From Diphasiastrum complanatum (Eukaryota; Streptophyta; Lycopodiopsida; Lycopodiales; Lycopodiaceae): a DNA stretch of 64,000 nt. The translations under genes and the position numbers were made by a program. This document shows positions 22,746-34,199 of this stretch, piece after piece. The number at the start of each line of letters is the position of its first letter. Position 1 is the first letter of the stretch. The DNA is taken from NCBI GenBank assembly GCA_029204225.1, contig CM055106.1, forward strand, positions 17,990,149 to 18,054,148. Direction: 5' to 3'. The notes below the pieces were generated by a model, which was not told the origin of the DNA, ran no database searches, and worked only from the letters and a program-made list of their open reading frames with translations.

Positions 22746-24493
22746 ATGGTCTGCACTTCGAAGGACTCCTTCATTGAAGCAGCTCCTAGAAGCTCCATTT
22801 GTGGACATATGTCTCCTAAAAGTCAGGATGCCTATGATATCAAGAAGTTAGTTGCTTGCTGGCGGGGTCATGCAATAATGGGGAATAAAGCTTTTGATTT
22901 CACATTACCAGCTAGACGTCAAAATGTATATGATCAATACAGCAAGTCTTCTGTCTTCATCCCATCTTTTCATGAATCATCAAGCCAAGTGTTCCTCATT
23001 GATTTCATGATTGGTGGAGTGTCAGCAGCCATATCCAAGAGTGCAGCAGCTCCAATGGAAAGAGTAAAATTACTTATTCAAAATGAGGGAGAATTGCTTA
23101 AGACTGGCTGCCTTAGAGAGTCTTATAAGGGGATTGGAGATTGTTTTAAGCGTGTTGTTCGAGAAGAGGGTGTGCTTGCACTTTGGAGAGGCAACTTTGC
23201 CAATGTGATACGTTATTTTCCAACACAGGTGTGTGTAACCCTTTCCTCTTATCTTTATAGCTAGACATAGTTATAACATTGCATTTTTTCAATTGAAGCT
23301 TCTCGTACATGAAGCACTGTTGTCATTCTACAGCACAAAAATATTCTTTTTTGACATGAATCTGAGCTGGAAGAGGAACATGAAACAGACTTAAAGGACG
23401 GGCTCTTTAATCGTCCACTTTTGATGAGTTTTGTATTCCAAGAAATTTAGGAGGATGATGCTTATAGTGAAGGTCAGGGAAAGATAAAATGTGTGCTCCT
23501 TGCTCTGCAGGCCTTCAATTTTGCATTCAAAGATTATTTCAAGACGCTTTTTGGGTTTTCAAAAGAGAAGGATGGCTATTGGAAGTGGTTTGCAGGAAAT
23601 ATGGCCTCTGGTGGAGCTGCTGGCGCAACATCATCTTTTCTAGTGTATTCCCTGGACTACGCACGAACTCGTCTATCAAATGATACTAAAAATGCCCAAT
23701 ATGGGCAGAATCGGCAATTTAATGGATTGCTGGATGTTTACAAGAAGACACTTGCTTCTGATGGGATTCTGGGCCTCTACAGAGGCTTCAGTGCATCTGC
23801 TTTGGGAATCATTGTTTATAGAAGTCTCTACTTTGGGATTTATGATTCTGTGAAGCCTCTTGTTCTTGTGGGCCCACTAGAGGTAATATTTCAAACGAGT
23901 TCTATTGTAAAAGTGAGCAGAAAAACATTCCTGCTGGAGCTGCCTTTTGTTGATTTTGTCGAGTTACTGTGACTATTTACCTGGTTACTAAGCGCATTGT
24001 GGTTCCTGGCTAGGTAGTTGCATTTTCATACGATAAATCTTATCACTCACTCTTATATGAGATGTGCTTTCTACATGCATGTTACCTCCGGCATAAATAG
24101 CTCCAAAATTCTTCCCTTTAGTACCATTGTTTTGAAGCTTTGTTAAGATGGTCCTATGTTTCTGTATATTTCGTAGGCCAGAATTTGGTCATGTGGCATT
24201 TCTTTCTGAAGCTTATTTGTTTGTCAACTGAAAGTTTCATATTTATGATCTGTACATTTTCTGACGCCATGGCATGGTAATGGACTGTAACCCTTTAACT
24301 TCGGGCTTCCAATCTCTTTATACTTCACATTGTTTTAGGCAGCCAATAGAAACCACACACACATTGCACAAGTGCCTTTTTCCAAAGGGAAGGAAGCTCA
24401 GAAATGGGGTCCAAATGCGCGCCGAGAAGGGCCCTATCCCAAAAATCTTTACTTCAAATTGAGGATACTGTGATAAAAGTGAGGAAAAAGAGT

Positions 24494-24585
<92 letters not shown>

Positions 24586-25653
24586 AATGTTTACTCCAAG
24601 CTTTACTCAAACTGTTTAAGGATAGAGAGTCATCAAGGTTCTCAAAAAACTTACTCCAAGCCTTACTCCAAGCTTTACACCCTTTTAGATAGCTTTACTC
24701 TTTCTGAGAAGCTTTCTTATGCGCTCTTTGAAAAAAGTTTACAAGCTTTTAAATAGCTTTACCTCAAGCTTTTGAAAGCTTTTGAAAAGCTTGAACGCTG
24801 ATGAAATAAACTATCTCCTCCATAAGTGCCTGAATGCTTGGGACTAGTGCTAAGAAATTTTCTACGTCTGAAATCGGTTTTCTTACTCTAACCTGATATC
24901 TTACAAAGCTTTGACAATATGCAGAGAGCATTGCCTTGTCATCATTGACTGCTATTCTGCTCTTTTGTCATCGATATGATTTTCAGCAGCTCGTGATAGA
25001 CTGCTTTTTACTTCTGTCTATCAGTTGTTGAATGTCTGATATTTTGGCTTGCTGCTGTAATATATGGCTAATTGTGGCAAGCTAAGTAAGTTTTATGTGT
25101 GAGATCTGCACCAGGATATGCTTGGAGGTATTGGACAGCTGTGCCTTGTATATCTCTGTTGGATTCCCGGAGTTTCCTCTGTGAGATTGTTATGGCTGTT
25201 GTACTTGGAGTTTCCTCTGTGAGATTGTTATGGCTGTTGTACTTGGTGGGTTATTGAACGTTGAGAACAGATGCTATTACCCTCTTGTTGTAGAAAGATA
25301 TTCATGTAGATGTCAAATGTTTCAACATGATAAATGTAGGACTTTTTGAGATTTTTTGAAATTATCAGGACACTATTCAGGCAAACTATAGTTTACTCCC
25401 TCTGGAAACTGGTAGGTCCCCTGCCAGCAGAATACTTTGATGTCTGAGGACTAAATGAAATTGTTTGATCCTTGTTTCAAATTTCTTTCCAACTGTCCAG
25501 GAGCCAACATCTACATGCTATCCCGCCTCCAATTAATGACTTTCAATCAGCTCTTTCTATCCTTTTAACTCATTCAGGGGCTTGTTTTTTGTGTTTTCCT
25601 CAATCTAAACTAAGTAGGTACCATGTGGTTATATGTGTGCAGGCACATGCAGT

Positions 25654-25705
<52 letters not shown>

Positions 25706-27137
25706 TGTGTGCAGACAATTGAACAAATGTTTGTATATGGAGATAACAGTTACATTTTCACATAGTTGTATGTGTGTGTGTGAGTGCATCTTAGAAACCC
25801 GTTCCGACCCTTTGGGGACGGAATGTACTGGGTCGGGACATTTTTTTTAAATTGAAAAAACAGGCACCTGCTTGCGATCTTCCTTGTTTTTGATAGTACA
25901 TTGAAGGCCACAAATCACACTTGAGCTCCTTTGATCAATTTAAGTGATGCAACAAAATCACTACCTATACTTTATTAGACCGTAATAATTGCCAGAATTA
26001 GTAAGTAATTTAATGAAGACTCTAGTTTTCATCTCATAATTCCACTGCTGAAACCCAATCTCTGGGATGGTGCAATTTGTGCTATGTGAGATCCAGTAGT
26101 GTTCTGTTTGGTCTAGTTTGATAAAGGACCTTATGTAACAAACTTCAACAAGCTCTATGATATAATTGTGAAATGGTATCTTTTTTGGGTTCTTTTTCCG
26201 TATCAGTCCCTTTTCATTGACTCTGAGAGCTATCTAAACATGTTTCTTGCTGTCTCTGTTTATTCTTCATGCATATAGATGATGAAACCCGTCAATATTT
26301 TGAAGCCTTTAACATAGTTGCCCGTTCCAAATTTGCCTCCATCCATGATCTTCCTTCTTTTTGATAATACATTGACGAGAATTTGATAGAAAGGACCGAA
26401 TTCTTTGCCTGTAATCTGCTGAACCTGGGTCGGAACGGGCCGTGTTATATATATATTTAAAATTTTTTTTTCCCCATGTTCCGGAATGGGCAACTATGGA
26501 GTGCATGCATGTGTATAGAAAATGTGCATGAAAAGAATTTATGTACTTTCTTTGTGAGTTGTATGAGAATTGTACAGTTAGATCTATACATTGTCAATTT
26601 TAGCAGCTTTTGGGCCTTGAGTGCTTGTATCTTTTAAAAGAGAATCGAGTTAATATCTGAAGCAGCAAGGAGTTGGGGTTGTTGCATTATTTCTACAAGT
26701 ACTTCTATTCATCCTCTGGCTATTGTGATATTAAAATTGTTTTGCAGCTTGTTTTAGAAACAACAAACGCTTTGCTCCTAGGTGTGCCAATGAAATTTGG
26801 AAATTCTAAATTTTACACTCTCATTTTCTTGTTGGCAATGTAGGGGAGCTTTTTTGGCAGCTTCATTCTGGGTTGGATGGTTACCACAGTATCTGGACTT
26901 ACTGCCTATCCATTTGACACAGTTCGACGTAGAATGATGATGACTTCTGGACAAACTTCAAAATACAAGGGTGCCTATGATGCCTTCCAACAAATAGTCA
27001 CCATGGAAGGTCCTAGCGCACTCTTCAAGGGAGCAGGAGCAAACATTCTTCTTGGAATGGCAGGGGCAGGCGTCCTTGCAAGTTATGATCAATTTCAGTT
27101 GCTTATTTTTCGCACTTCAGTTTCTGGAAGCACATAA
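22746..27137 (+). CDS. mitochondrial ADP/ATP carrier, 3 exons
   Basis: Exons 22746-23228, 23511-23882 and 26844-27137 join in phase (161, 124 and 97 codons) to give 382 residues. Introns have GT-AG ends: CAG/GTGTGT to CTGCAG/GCC, and GAG/GTAATA to TGTAG/GGG. The protein has three mitochondrial-carrier repeats with signatures PMERVK (P103), SLDYARTR (Ser for Pro, usual in this family) and [12 protein letters not shown] at residues 313-318 is diagnostic of ADP/ATP carriers, which swap matrix ATP for cytosolic ADP across the inner membrane. About 80 residues precede repeat 1, matching the N-terminal extension of plant forms. MSPKSQ at 22809 is an alternative start. Length and motifs look intact, so it is probably functional. 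Intron 2 (2961 bp) is enlarged by microsatellites and repeats. No neighbour suggests co-regulation. Confidence 0.92.
24499..24584. repeat. (GT)n(GA)n in carrier intron 2
   Basis: A compound array of about 18 GT then 25 GA units. Diverged ACTCCAAGC(T/C)TTAC copies follow to about 24690. Confidence 0.95.
25169..25244. repeat. perfect 38 bp tandem duplication in intron 2
   Basis: 25169-25206 is repeated exactly at 25207-25244 (unit begins GGAGTTTCCTCTGTGAG). Confidence 0.95.
25656..25702. repeat. (GA)n in carrier intron 2
   Basis: About 23 GA units. Confidence 0.95.
25798..26440. repeat. segment bounded by 13 bp inverted repeats in intron 2
   Basis: CCCGTTCCGACCC (25798-25810) faces its exact complement at 26427-26439. 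Related CCCGTTCC copies lie at 26321 and, inverted, near 26480. GATCTTCCTT.TTTTTGATA occurs near both 25875 and 26345. It may be a nested or decayed DNA element; no flanking target duplication was recognised. Confidence 0.45.
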
Positions 27138-27660
27138 TAGAATAAGTATTGCTTGTCTCTGTGGTGAAGAAGGTCCGACTTCAAGAACTGTCTCCTCTTT
27201 GCTTTATGGAAGACGAGCTAAAAAGGGGGAAATGTATTGTTTTACGATCTATGTCCATGATGGCACGTAGCACATCAATGTGAGCAGGGACACTAAATAG
27301 TAGTAAACATGCAAGGTTCAAATGTTATGCAAGATTCAAATGTACAACAAGCAAGTTGTACTGCAGTGCTGCAGGTGTTGACCACCATCATTCAACACTT
27401 TCAAATTTATTAAAAAAGCACAATTGAGGTGCTTTATTCAGCAATATACAGAAAGAGAAAGATTATAGTCTCAATCTTTCTAGGAAAAATTTTGTGCTTT
27501 GCTACCTCTGCCAAATATAGGTGTCAAAGTCATGTATTCTCGAAAAATTACATTCTTGGGGCATTCGAACAAAAGATACGTTACTCACTGCCTATTCATT
27601 TACAAAATCGATAACCAACCGAATGCAATTTATAAGATTGGACAGGGGATCTGTAATTCT
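27138..27660. other. carrier 3' flank
   Basis: This includes the likely 3' untranslated region of the carrier gene. No clear AATAAA signal was seen close to the stop, and no other gene. Confidence 0.4.
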
Positions 27661-27662
27661 TA

Positions 27663-27760
27663 TCGGTATTATCAACCCGTGGGTTCATGGAGAATTCAAC
27701 CTGGGTTGGCGAGCCAAACTCAAGCACAATATGCCAGCTCACATCATGTGGGAAGATGGC
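27663..27760 (+). repeat. SINE-like repeat, copy 1
   Basis: It shares GGTAT.ATCAACCC.TGGG..CA..GA.GATTCAACCTGGGT and GCCAAACTCAAGC with 44791-44890 and 45118-45232. The GATTCAACCTGGG portion resembles a tRNA B box. Confidence 0.5.
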
Positions 27761-27769
27761 GATTATGTA

Positions 27770-28292
27770 ATGAAAATCATAGTGCTGTCTCTGAGATTTT
27801 TGATTATATCATGATATTTTCTTAGATTTGTCACATTCTTTTTTCAACTCACAAGTCAAAATGAGGTTATCAAAGTCATGTATATGTGGGCATGGTAGCA
27901 TGTTCTTTAAGTGCAACATGTAGTCAGGAATTTTTTGAAGTAACTGATTGTAGTTTTCAATGGACTGATATAGGTGTGGGCACTTTGCAATAGTCACTTA
28001 TGTTTAGATATAATTCTTAATGCTCTATTCTCTTCCGGGCACCAAATCAAACATGTTTTCAAATCTGTTTGCTAAATATTTTTTCATCCTTATCAATTTA
28101 CTGTTTCCATCTGGTTTACTGAACCTGGCCCGAAAGAATCGAAAAGAATCAGCAAATTTTTCATTGGATATAATGCTAGAAAATATGTCAAGTCTATACT
28201 ATCTAAAATGGATTGCTATTAGATACATGCATTTGAAAGTTCGTTCTCATATACTCCAGTCTCCCATCAATGATCACAAATCAGTTATCAAT
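27770..28292. other. no recognisable gene
   Basis: No supported frame or repeat was seen. Confidence 0.5.
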
Positions 28293-28572
28293 AGCCTATA
28301 CATACTAGTAACTATAGTGTAGGTAGTATTTACTAAGTTGTAAGTAGTGAGCAGTTACTAGTAAGCTAGTACATTGGATAAATGTTTGAGCTTTAATTGA
28401 AATTTAAAAGGTACAACTTATATTTGTGAGCATTAGCCTATACATACTAGTAAAATTTAGTGTAGGTAGTAATTACTAAGTTGCAAGAAGTAAGCAATTA
28501 CTAGTAAGCTAGTACATTATTGGATAAACGTTTGAACTTCAAATTGAAATTTAAAAATTACAACTTATTTGA
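28293..28572. repeat. two-copy tandem repeat, about 142 bp
   Basis: Both units start AGCCTATACATACTAGTAA and contain TAGTGTAGGTAGT, then CTAGTAAGCTAGTACATT. They are diverged, with small indels. Confidence 0.85.
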
Positions 28573-28735
28573 AAATCAAAATCAAATAGCATTCAAGCGT
28601 ACAATGAAGTTATGAACTATATAGTGAAAACCGAATAGTTGGTATCAAACTATATACATGCTACAAATAATACATATGATATCAAAATGAGTTGAGCAAT
28701 GAACAGTTCATGGCAAACACTGAATCTATATAAAT

Positions 28736-29396
28736 CTAGGTGTCCCTCCTCCCTGGTCCTAGTGGGGGGTGACATTGTAGCCTCCTGCACATACTCCTCC
28801 TCCTCCTCCTCCTCATTATCCCCGACCTCTGAGGCCTCATCAAAAGACGACCCCCGGATCTAATTATACTCTCTGCGGTAGAGCTATTGAAGTTGCCCTC
28901 TAAATGTTGCTGTTGAGCAGCAGCAGCATGAGTTCGTCGTGATGCACCTTGAGTCACAAGTCTTGCACATAGAGCATCTATTAGAAAGTGCCCATTGATG
29001 TTGCCCAAAATTGAACTTTAAAGACTCAAGACTCAGGAGGTGACCTAGATTATAGTAGAATCTAGATAGAACATACTACAATCTTGAAAGTTGATTGAAA
29101 TACAAGAATCAATGAAACATAAAACAAGTATGTTCATGTATTAAATCAAAATGTATCTATTAATATAGTATATACTTGGCAAAACTCAACTCACTGCACC
29201 GATCGAGCTGCTCACCCAACCTATCAATAAACTTGTGTCGAAGGCCCATGGTGGATCCTTCTCTATCCATGACTTGTAGAACAGTGCAAAGTGGTTGCAA
29301 CCCAACAACAATCGATCTTGCCTCGTCCCAAAAGTCTGATGACAAAACAATGGTCTCAAATCTCCTAGATCGAGACTTAATCGATGCGCTCCACAT
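28736..29396 (-). pseudogene. hAT transposase C-terminal relic
   Basis: The minus-strand block 29396-29160 reads DFWDEARSIVVGLQPLCTVLQVMDREGSTMGLRHKFID. This is the segment of BED/DUF659-type plant hAT transposases that precedes the dimerisation region. Block 29008-28736 holds a Leu/Ala/Arg tail (IDALCARLVTQGASRRTHAA) like the end of such proteins, then an Arg-rich run that may be frame-shifted. The catalytic DUF659 part and the BED finger are absent. The hAT C-terminal dimerisation motif is not recognisable. It is a different copy from the hAT at 62307, which is cut before the equivalent segment, so direct comparison is impossible. Coding is interrupted between the blocks. Confidence 0.65.
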
Positions 29397-29689
29397 ATAC
29401 CCATAGGGTAGAAACCATATGGATGAGGGTGTTGTGTACCTTTAGGAACTGCTCCAAGACTATAAATATGAATGCAAACCTAAACACATTACACAATGTA
29501 AATTTCACAAATTTTGAACAATCATCATTAGAGTAAACCTCAACTCAGAAAGGGCCCTATAAGAAACCCGAACTTGGAGCACAATCAAATGAGAGTACAA
29601 TATGAGGATCAAACTTTTCCATTATTTCAAAATCAGACAAATAAATCATGTAATGTGAAAACGATTCGTACATTGACCAGCAGTAAACA
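29397..29689. other. no recognisable gene
   Basis: This short interval between the hAT and copia relics has no supported feature. Confidence 0.5.
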
Positions 29690-30345
29690 AAGCTCTATAG
29701 CCTTGATCAGTGATCTTGCTTATAGACAATAAATTCTTTGTTAGTTTGGGTACATAGAGTACACCGTCTAAATGTCTAGTGATACCATCTAGAAATCGTA
29801 GTCGAATAGAGCTTTGGTCTTCGACTTTGTGTGAACTTAGTCTCCAAAGAAAATGTACTTTGATTCAGTTACTGTGAGATTCGAGAATAGGTTCTTACAT
29901 GGAGTCATGTGCTGAGAAGCACCTGAATCTAGATACCATTCATAGGCATCCATGCATGATTGATCTTCTACCATCAGCGAATTTCTGACAGAGTCAGAGC
30001 CTCGTTCTTGGTGTTTTTGCATCTTCTTCCTCACTTGATTGTGCTTGAGGATCCGGCAGTCTTTGATGTCGTGATTGGACCTTTTGCAATATCTGCAAAA
30101 GAGTTTGGTCTTGGCAGGTTGTTGTTGTCGATGTGCTGTTGTTGTTGTTGCGTTGAATCTGTTTGTTCAGTCTTTGTCTTATTATCCTTGAAGTTCTTCT
30201 TCTAGGAATGGGCAAGGCCATTGACTTGTTACTTGAGGTAGATAAGCTCTTTCTCCTTACTTCTTCCTACAATAAACTTGTTGGCAAGATTGTTGGTTTG
30301 CTCCTTATTGTAACCAAAGATTTGGGACATGGATTGGATCTTGAA
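29690..30345 (-). pseudogene. copia gag tail and protease, inverted part
   Basis: The minus-strand order is NLANKFIVGRSKEKELIYLK, then a Gln/Asn-rich linker and the zinc knuckle CRYCKRSNHDIKDC (CX2CX4HX4C). Protease WYLDSGASQHM (active-site DSG intact) follows, then LDGVLYVPKLTKNLLSISKITDQGY up to about 29690. The knuckle packages RNA and the aspartic protease matures the polyprotein. Two stops interrupt the gag linker, and a frameshift or stop follows the protease. The next domains (integrase, RT) lie directly to the right, from 30361, but on the opposite strand. So the 5' half of this element is flipped relative to its 3' half, or two copies are joined head to head. Confidence 0.8.
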
Positions 30346-30360
30346 TGATCTAAAATCCTA

Positions 30361-32010
30361 CAAAGAAAACAGACTAGAATTTCTTTTAGATCGAGTTATA
30401 GGCATGCAACAAAAGGTCTGTTAGATGTTGTTCATTTAGATATATGTGGACCTATGCAAACTCCTTCATTGCTATATGCAAAGTATTTCATTACTTTTAC
30501 TGACAAATGCTCTTGAAGAACAGCTGTTTACTTCATTAAGCAGAAATTAGAAGCTTTCATCAAGTTCAGACAATTCAAAGAGCATGCAGAAAATCAAACT
30601 GGCAAACGAATCAAAGCACTGAGGTCCGACAATAGGGGAGAATATATCTCCACCAGATTCAAGGTGTACTGCCTTAACAACGGCATTGAGCAGCAATACA
30701 TTACATCCTATTCGCCTCAGTCAAATGGTCTTGTTGAGAGAAAGAACAGAACCTTAGTCGAATTGACAAAGTGCATGTTATCACATGCGTCACTTCCGAA
30801 GTCCTTCTAGGCTAAAGCTATTCAAAACAACAACCTACATTTAGAACAGATGTCCTACTAAAGGTCTCTCAGACAAAACATCATTCGAAGTTTGGACAAG
30901 TACCAAATTTTCTTTATCGAATTTAAAAGTTTTTGGATGTACTGCTTATGCGCAGATTCTTCATGATCTCAGGAAGAAGTTCGACTTCCAGAGTATCAAA
31001 TGTATTTTCATCAGCTACACTACTTCAGATCAAGCATACAAGTTGTTCGATCCTATCGAGTCGAAGACATTCGCTAACCGGGATGTCATCTTCATCGAAG
31101 ATCAGTTTATCAACCTCAAGGGAAAAGGCAAAGCCCATGTAACTGACTTGTCTGACTCGTCCGACATATTGAACTTCAAGGTTCCTCGGTCAACTATTCT
31201 CATTGAAGGTCCAAGCTCATCTACTTTTGATGAACAACAAATCAATAGAAAATTCGAAGATGATGATGTTGCAATTCAACAATTACAGCATGATGAAAAT
31301 GATCAACTTTCTTTTTTCCCTAGAAGATCATCAAGAACTAGCAGACCACCTATCAAGTATATCGATGAGTCTGAAATTCAGCAACTACAACATGATGAAA
31401 ATGATCAACTTTTTCTATTTCCCAGAAGATCATCAAAAACTAGCAGATCACCTATTAGGTATATCGATGAGTCTATAGCCTACCTTGATCAGGAGCTGAC
31501 GACTGTCGAAGAGGCACTCAGTCAACCCGATTTCAATCTCTGAAAAGAGACTATGGATAAAGAGTATTCATCTCTTATCAAGAACCAGACATGGACGATT
31601 ATCGAATTACCTGCTAGCAAAAGCAAACGGATTTTCAAAGTCAAGTACAAAGCGGATGGAAGCATCGACAGAAGAAAAGCCCGACTTGTCACTAGAGGAT
31701 TTTCTCAAGTATACAACGTTCATTACACTGAGACCTTTAGTCCAATAGTCAAGCATTCTTCTATTCGACTTTTACTATCGTTTGCTACTGTAGTAGATTT
31801 AAAAAAACATCAAATGGATGTACAGACAACATATCTCAATGGAGTTATTGAAGAAGAAATTTATATGGTGCAACCCGAAGGTTATATTATCGAAGGTAAG
31901 CACAATTATGTATGCAAACTCCATAAAGGCGCTTTATGGCTTGAAGCAATCTGCTCGTTCCAAAGGATCAATACTTTCCTTATTGATCACGGCTACACAC
32001 CAAGCTCTTC
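30361..32010 (+). pseudogene. copia integrase to RT, interrupted
   Basis: The reading starts KQTRISFRSS then VVHLDICGPM, with LRSDNRGEYIS and SYSPQSNGLVERKNRT carrying the integrase D, D and E positions. After stops and a frameshift near 30830-31040, frame 31043-31543 covers the integrase C-terminal linker. Frame 31553-32010 then gives RT: MDKEYSSLIKNQTWTIIELP, KARLVTRGFSQVYNVHYTETFSP, MDVQTTYLNG and CKLHKG. RT stops before its YVDD box because a minus-strand LTR inserted at 32011. RNase H is absent. Integrase pastes the cDNA into the genome and RT makes it; neither could be made here. A 34-residue tandem repeat sits in the linker. Confidence 0.85.
31274..31477 (+). repeat. in-frame 102 bp duplication in copia linker
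   Basis: Two 34-codon copies (31274-31375, 31376-31477) each start IQQLQHDENDQL and end KYIDES or RYIDES. The frame is kept, and the copies differ at a few codons. Confidence 0.9.
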
Positions 32011-32362
32011 TGTTGGCTGATTCTGATAAATCCCCAAGATACTCGGCCAGAGCCACCCAATAGCACCTCTCACCTTAGACCGAGGAGGTCTCCGAGAAAA
32101 TGAGACGAATGAAGACTGAGAGCCGAGTATGAGAGCCGAGGAATACTGGCTAGTAATGACAAGCAAGAACTGTGTAAGCCTCATGGTGAATCCCGGAAGA
32201 TAGAATGACCACGTAGAAACTAGTATTTCTAGGCAAAGTAATAAATGCAAGTAGACCCCTCTTAAAGAAAGTAGAGTGAGCCACCTTTTGATGGTGACCT
32301 CTAGTGGAGAGCATTATTCCACTTCTAATTTGTGTAATGTGGAAATGCCACTAGGATGCCAC
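32011..32362 (-). mobile_element. solo LTR-like insertion, copy B
   Basis: It is the reverse-oriented match of 7160-7508, running on the minus strand from TGGCATCCTAGTGGC to AATCAGCCAACA. It breaks the copia RT frame at 32010. Five-base flanks (TCTTC on the left, CCTAA on the right) do not match, and RT sequence does not resume on the far side. A deletion may therefore have followed insertion. Confidence 0.65.
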
Positions 32363-33430
32363 CTAAGGAGCTCTCTTGCTTATTCAAGAGACTCCCTCTT
32401 TGAGAAGAGGAGCTTTTGTGAAACGTACCTACTCCATGCCGAATTGAGAAGAGCCTCCATGAGTTTTGGTGCATCCATTGAGCTCCTTGATCATGCTTGT
32501 TTCTTGAGTGATGCATTCATGATTTTGCCCTTCCCTCCTTTGTGTGTGGTTGTGGATAGTAGAGTGGATTAGTTTTCCTGCTTTCCTAGAGTGGATTAGA
32601 TTTCATTTCTTGTTTGTGGATTAATGTAGGAATTAGCATTTAGGTAAACTAAATAGGCTAGGTTTGTAACTTGCATACTCCCTTACAACCATGTTCTTGA
32701 TGTTCTTGGGATGTCCAAGAATCAAAAGACTAGGTTAATGGTTTCTTGATTCTTGGACTTCCAAGATATTGTAGAATAGTTTCTTCCTTCTTGTTTTGTG
32801 GATTTATGCAAGTATTAAATGTTTAGGATCTGATTGTAACTCTTTTTTGCAGCATTAGAGTAGAATTTCAATAATTGTTCAACGGATTTGCATGTTGATA
32901 TGATGGTTGAACGTTTTGGCATGCATGCTTGATTGAATATGGTTGTTTATGCATGTCCTTCACTGCAAGAGTGACAAACCTGAGTTGTCCTCTGACAAGC
33001 AGGACAAAATACTAAAACGTTCCTTAGTCTCCTCTGCCTGATACGGGCTCTAAAAGAATCCACCGTCTCTGTTGACAGCAGGCAGAACAAGAAACAAAGC
33101 TACAGGAAAATGAAACGCCAACACATTCTAAAGTAGAGAATTTGTAAACATTTGGCCCATTGCCCCTTGTCCACTCACATTCTGAAACGATCAATGCTGC
33201 AACACTACCCCTGATCAGATCCATCCAAGAAACATAGCCCATTTCAAGATCTGTTCACAGCCCAGAACGACCTGCAACCACCCTCCACATGTTCTACATA
33301 AAATATCAGATCTTTTGACATCCTCTTATATGCACAGTTTACCCATCCTCTCCACCTCCCTCTGTCATCATCTCAACCCAATTGCCACTCCGTTACCATC
33401 TCGACCAATGCAGGTGCTTATCAGAAATTA
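32363..33430. other. no recognisable gene
   Basis: No frame or repeat was recognised. Sequence just right of the LTR (CTCTCTTGC..CTCCCTCTTT) is pyrimidine-rich and could be internal element sequence. Confidence 0.4.
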
Positions 33431-34130
33431 AAAAACAGTCCAATCTCAAACAAAGCGTTTCAGTCAGATCTCGACCGATGCATTTCAGTCAGATCTTGAC
33501 CGAAGTAATTCAGTCAGATCTCAACCGATGGATTTCATCAGATCTCAACCAAAGCATTTCTGTCAGATCTTGACCGAAAAATTTTAGTCAGATCTCGACC
33601 GAAGCATTTCAGTTAGATCTCGCTCGCATCTCCACTTAAAATCTCGACTGGGACATTCTTTTGAAATCTCAACCGCGCCCTCTTTGAGAAATATCGCCCA
33701 CACATCTCCTTCAAATCTCAATCGAGCCAGAAGGCGTTCAAATCTCGATTGGGTCTGAGCTTCAAATCTCGATCGGAGCATTCTGTTCAAAAATCTTGAC
33801 TGGAGCATTCCGTTAAAATCTCGACCAGGTTTGAGCTTCAAATCTTGACCGGGACATTCTCTTCAACTCTTGACCATGCCCAATCGATCAAATCTCGACC
33901 GCCGCATTCGCTCAGATCTTGCCCGCGTCCAAACGATCAAATCTTGTTTAGATCTCGACCGCGGAAGACACTTAGCATCTCGACCAGCTCCTCAATTTTG
34001 ATAGAGTCTTACTTCCATCAGCATCTCGACCAACTCCTCAATCTCGACAGGGTCTTACCTCCATCAGCACTCGACCAGCACTCGACCAACTCATCCATCA
34101 CCATCTCGACAGAGCCTCACCAACACAACT
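33430..34130. repeat. degenerate minisatellite, ATCTCGACC units
   Basis: Roughly 25 units built on AGATCTCGACCGAAGCATTTCAG run through the segment. The left part has CATTTCAGTCAGATCTCGACC at about 25-30 bp spacing. The right part grades into ATCTCGACCAACTCCTC. The core ATCTCGACC or ATCTTGACC persists throughout while the spacers drift. Confidence 0.85.
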
Positions 34131-34199
34131 TTACTTCTTGATCCGCAAACTCAAATGTGTATCTCAAAAGTATAAAGGGTCAAGTTATGTTATACTAGC

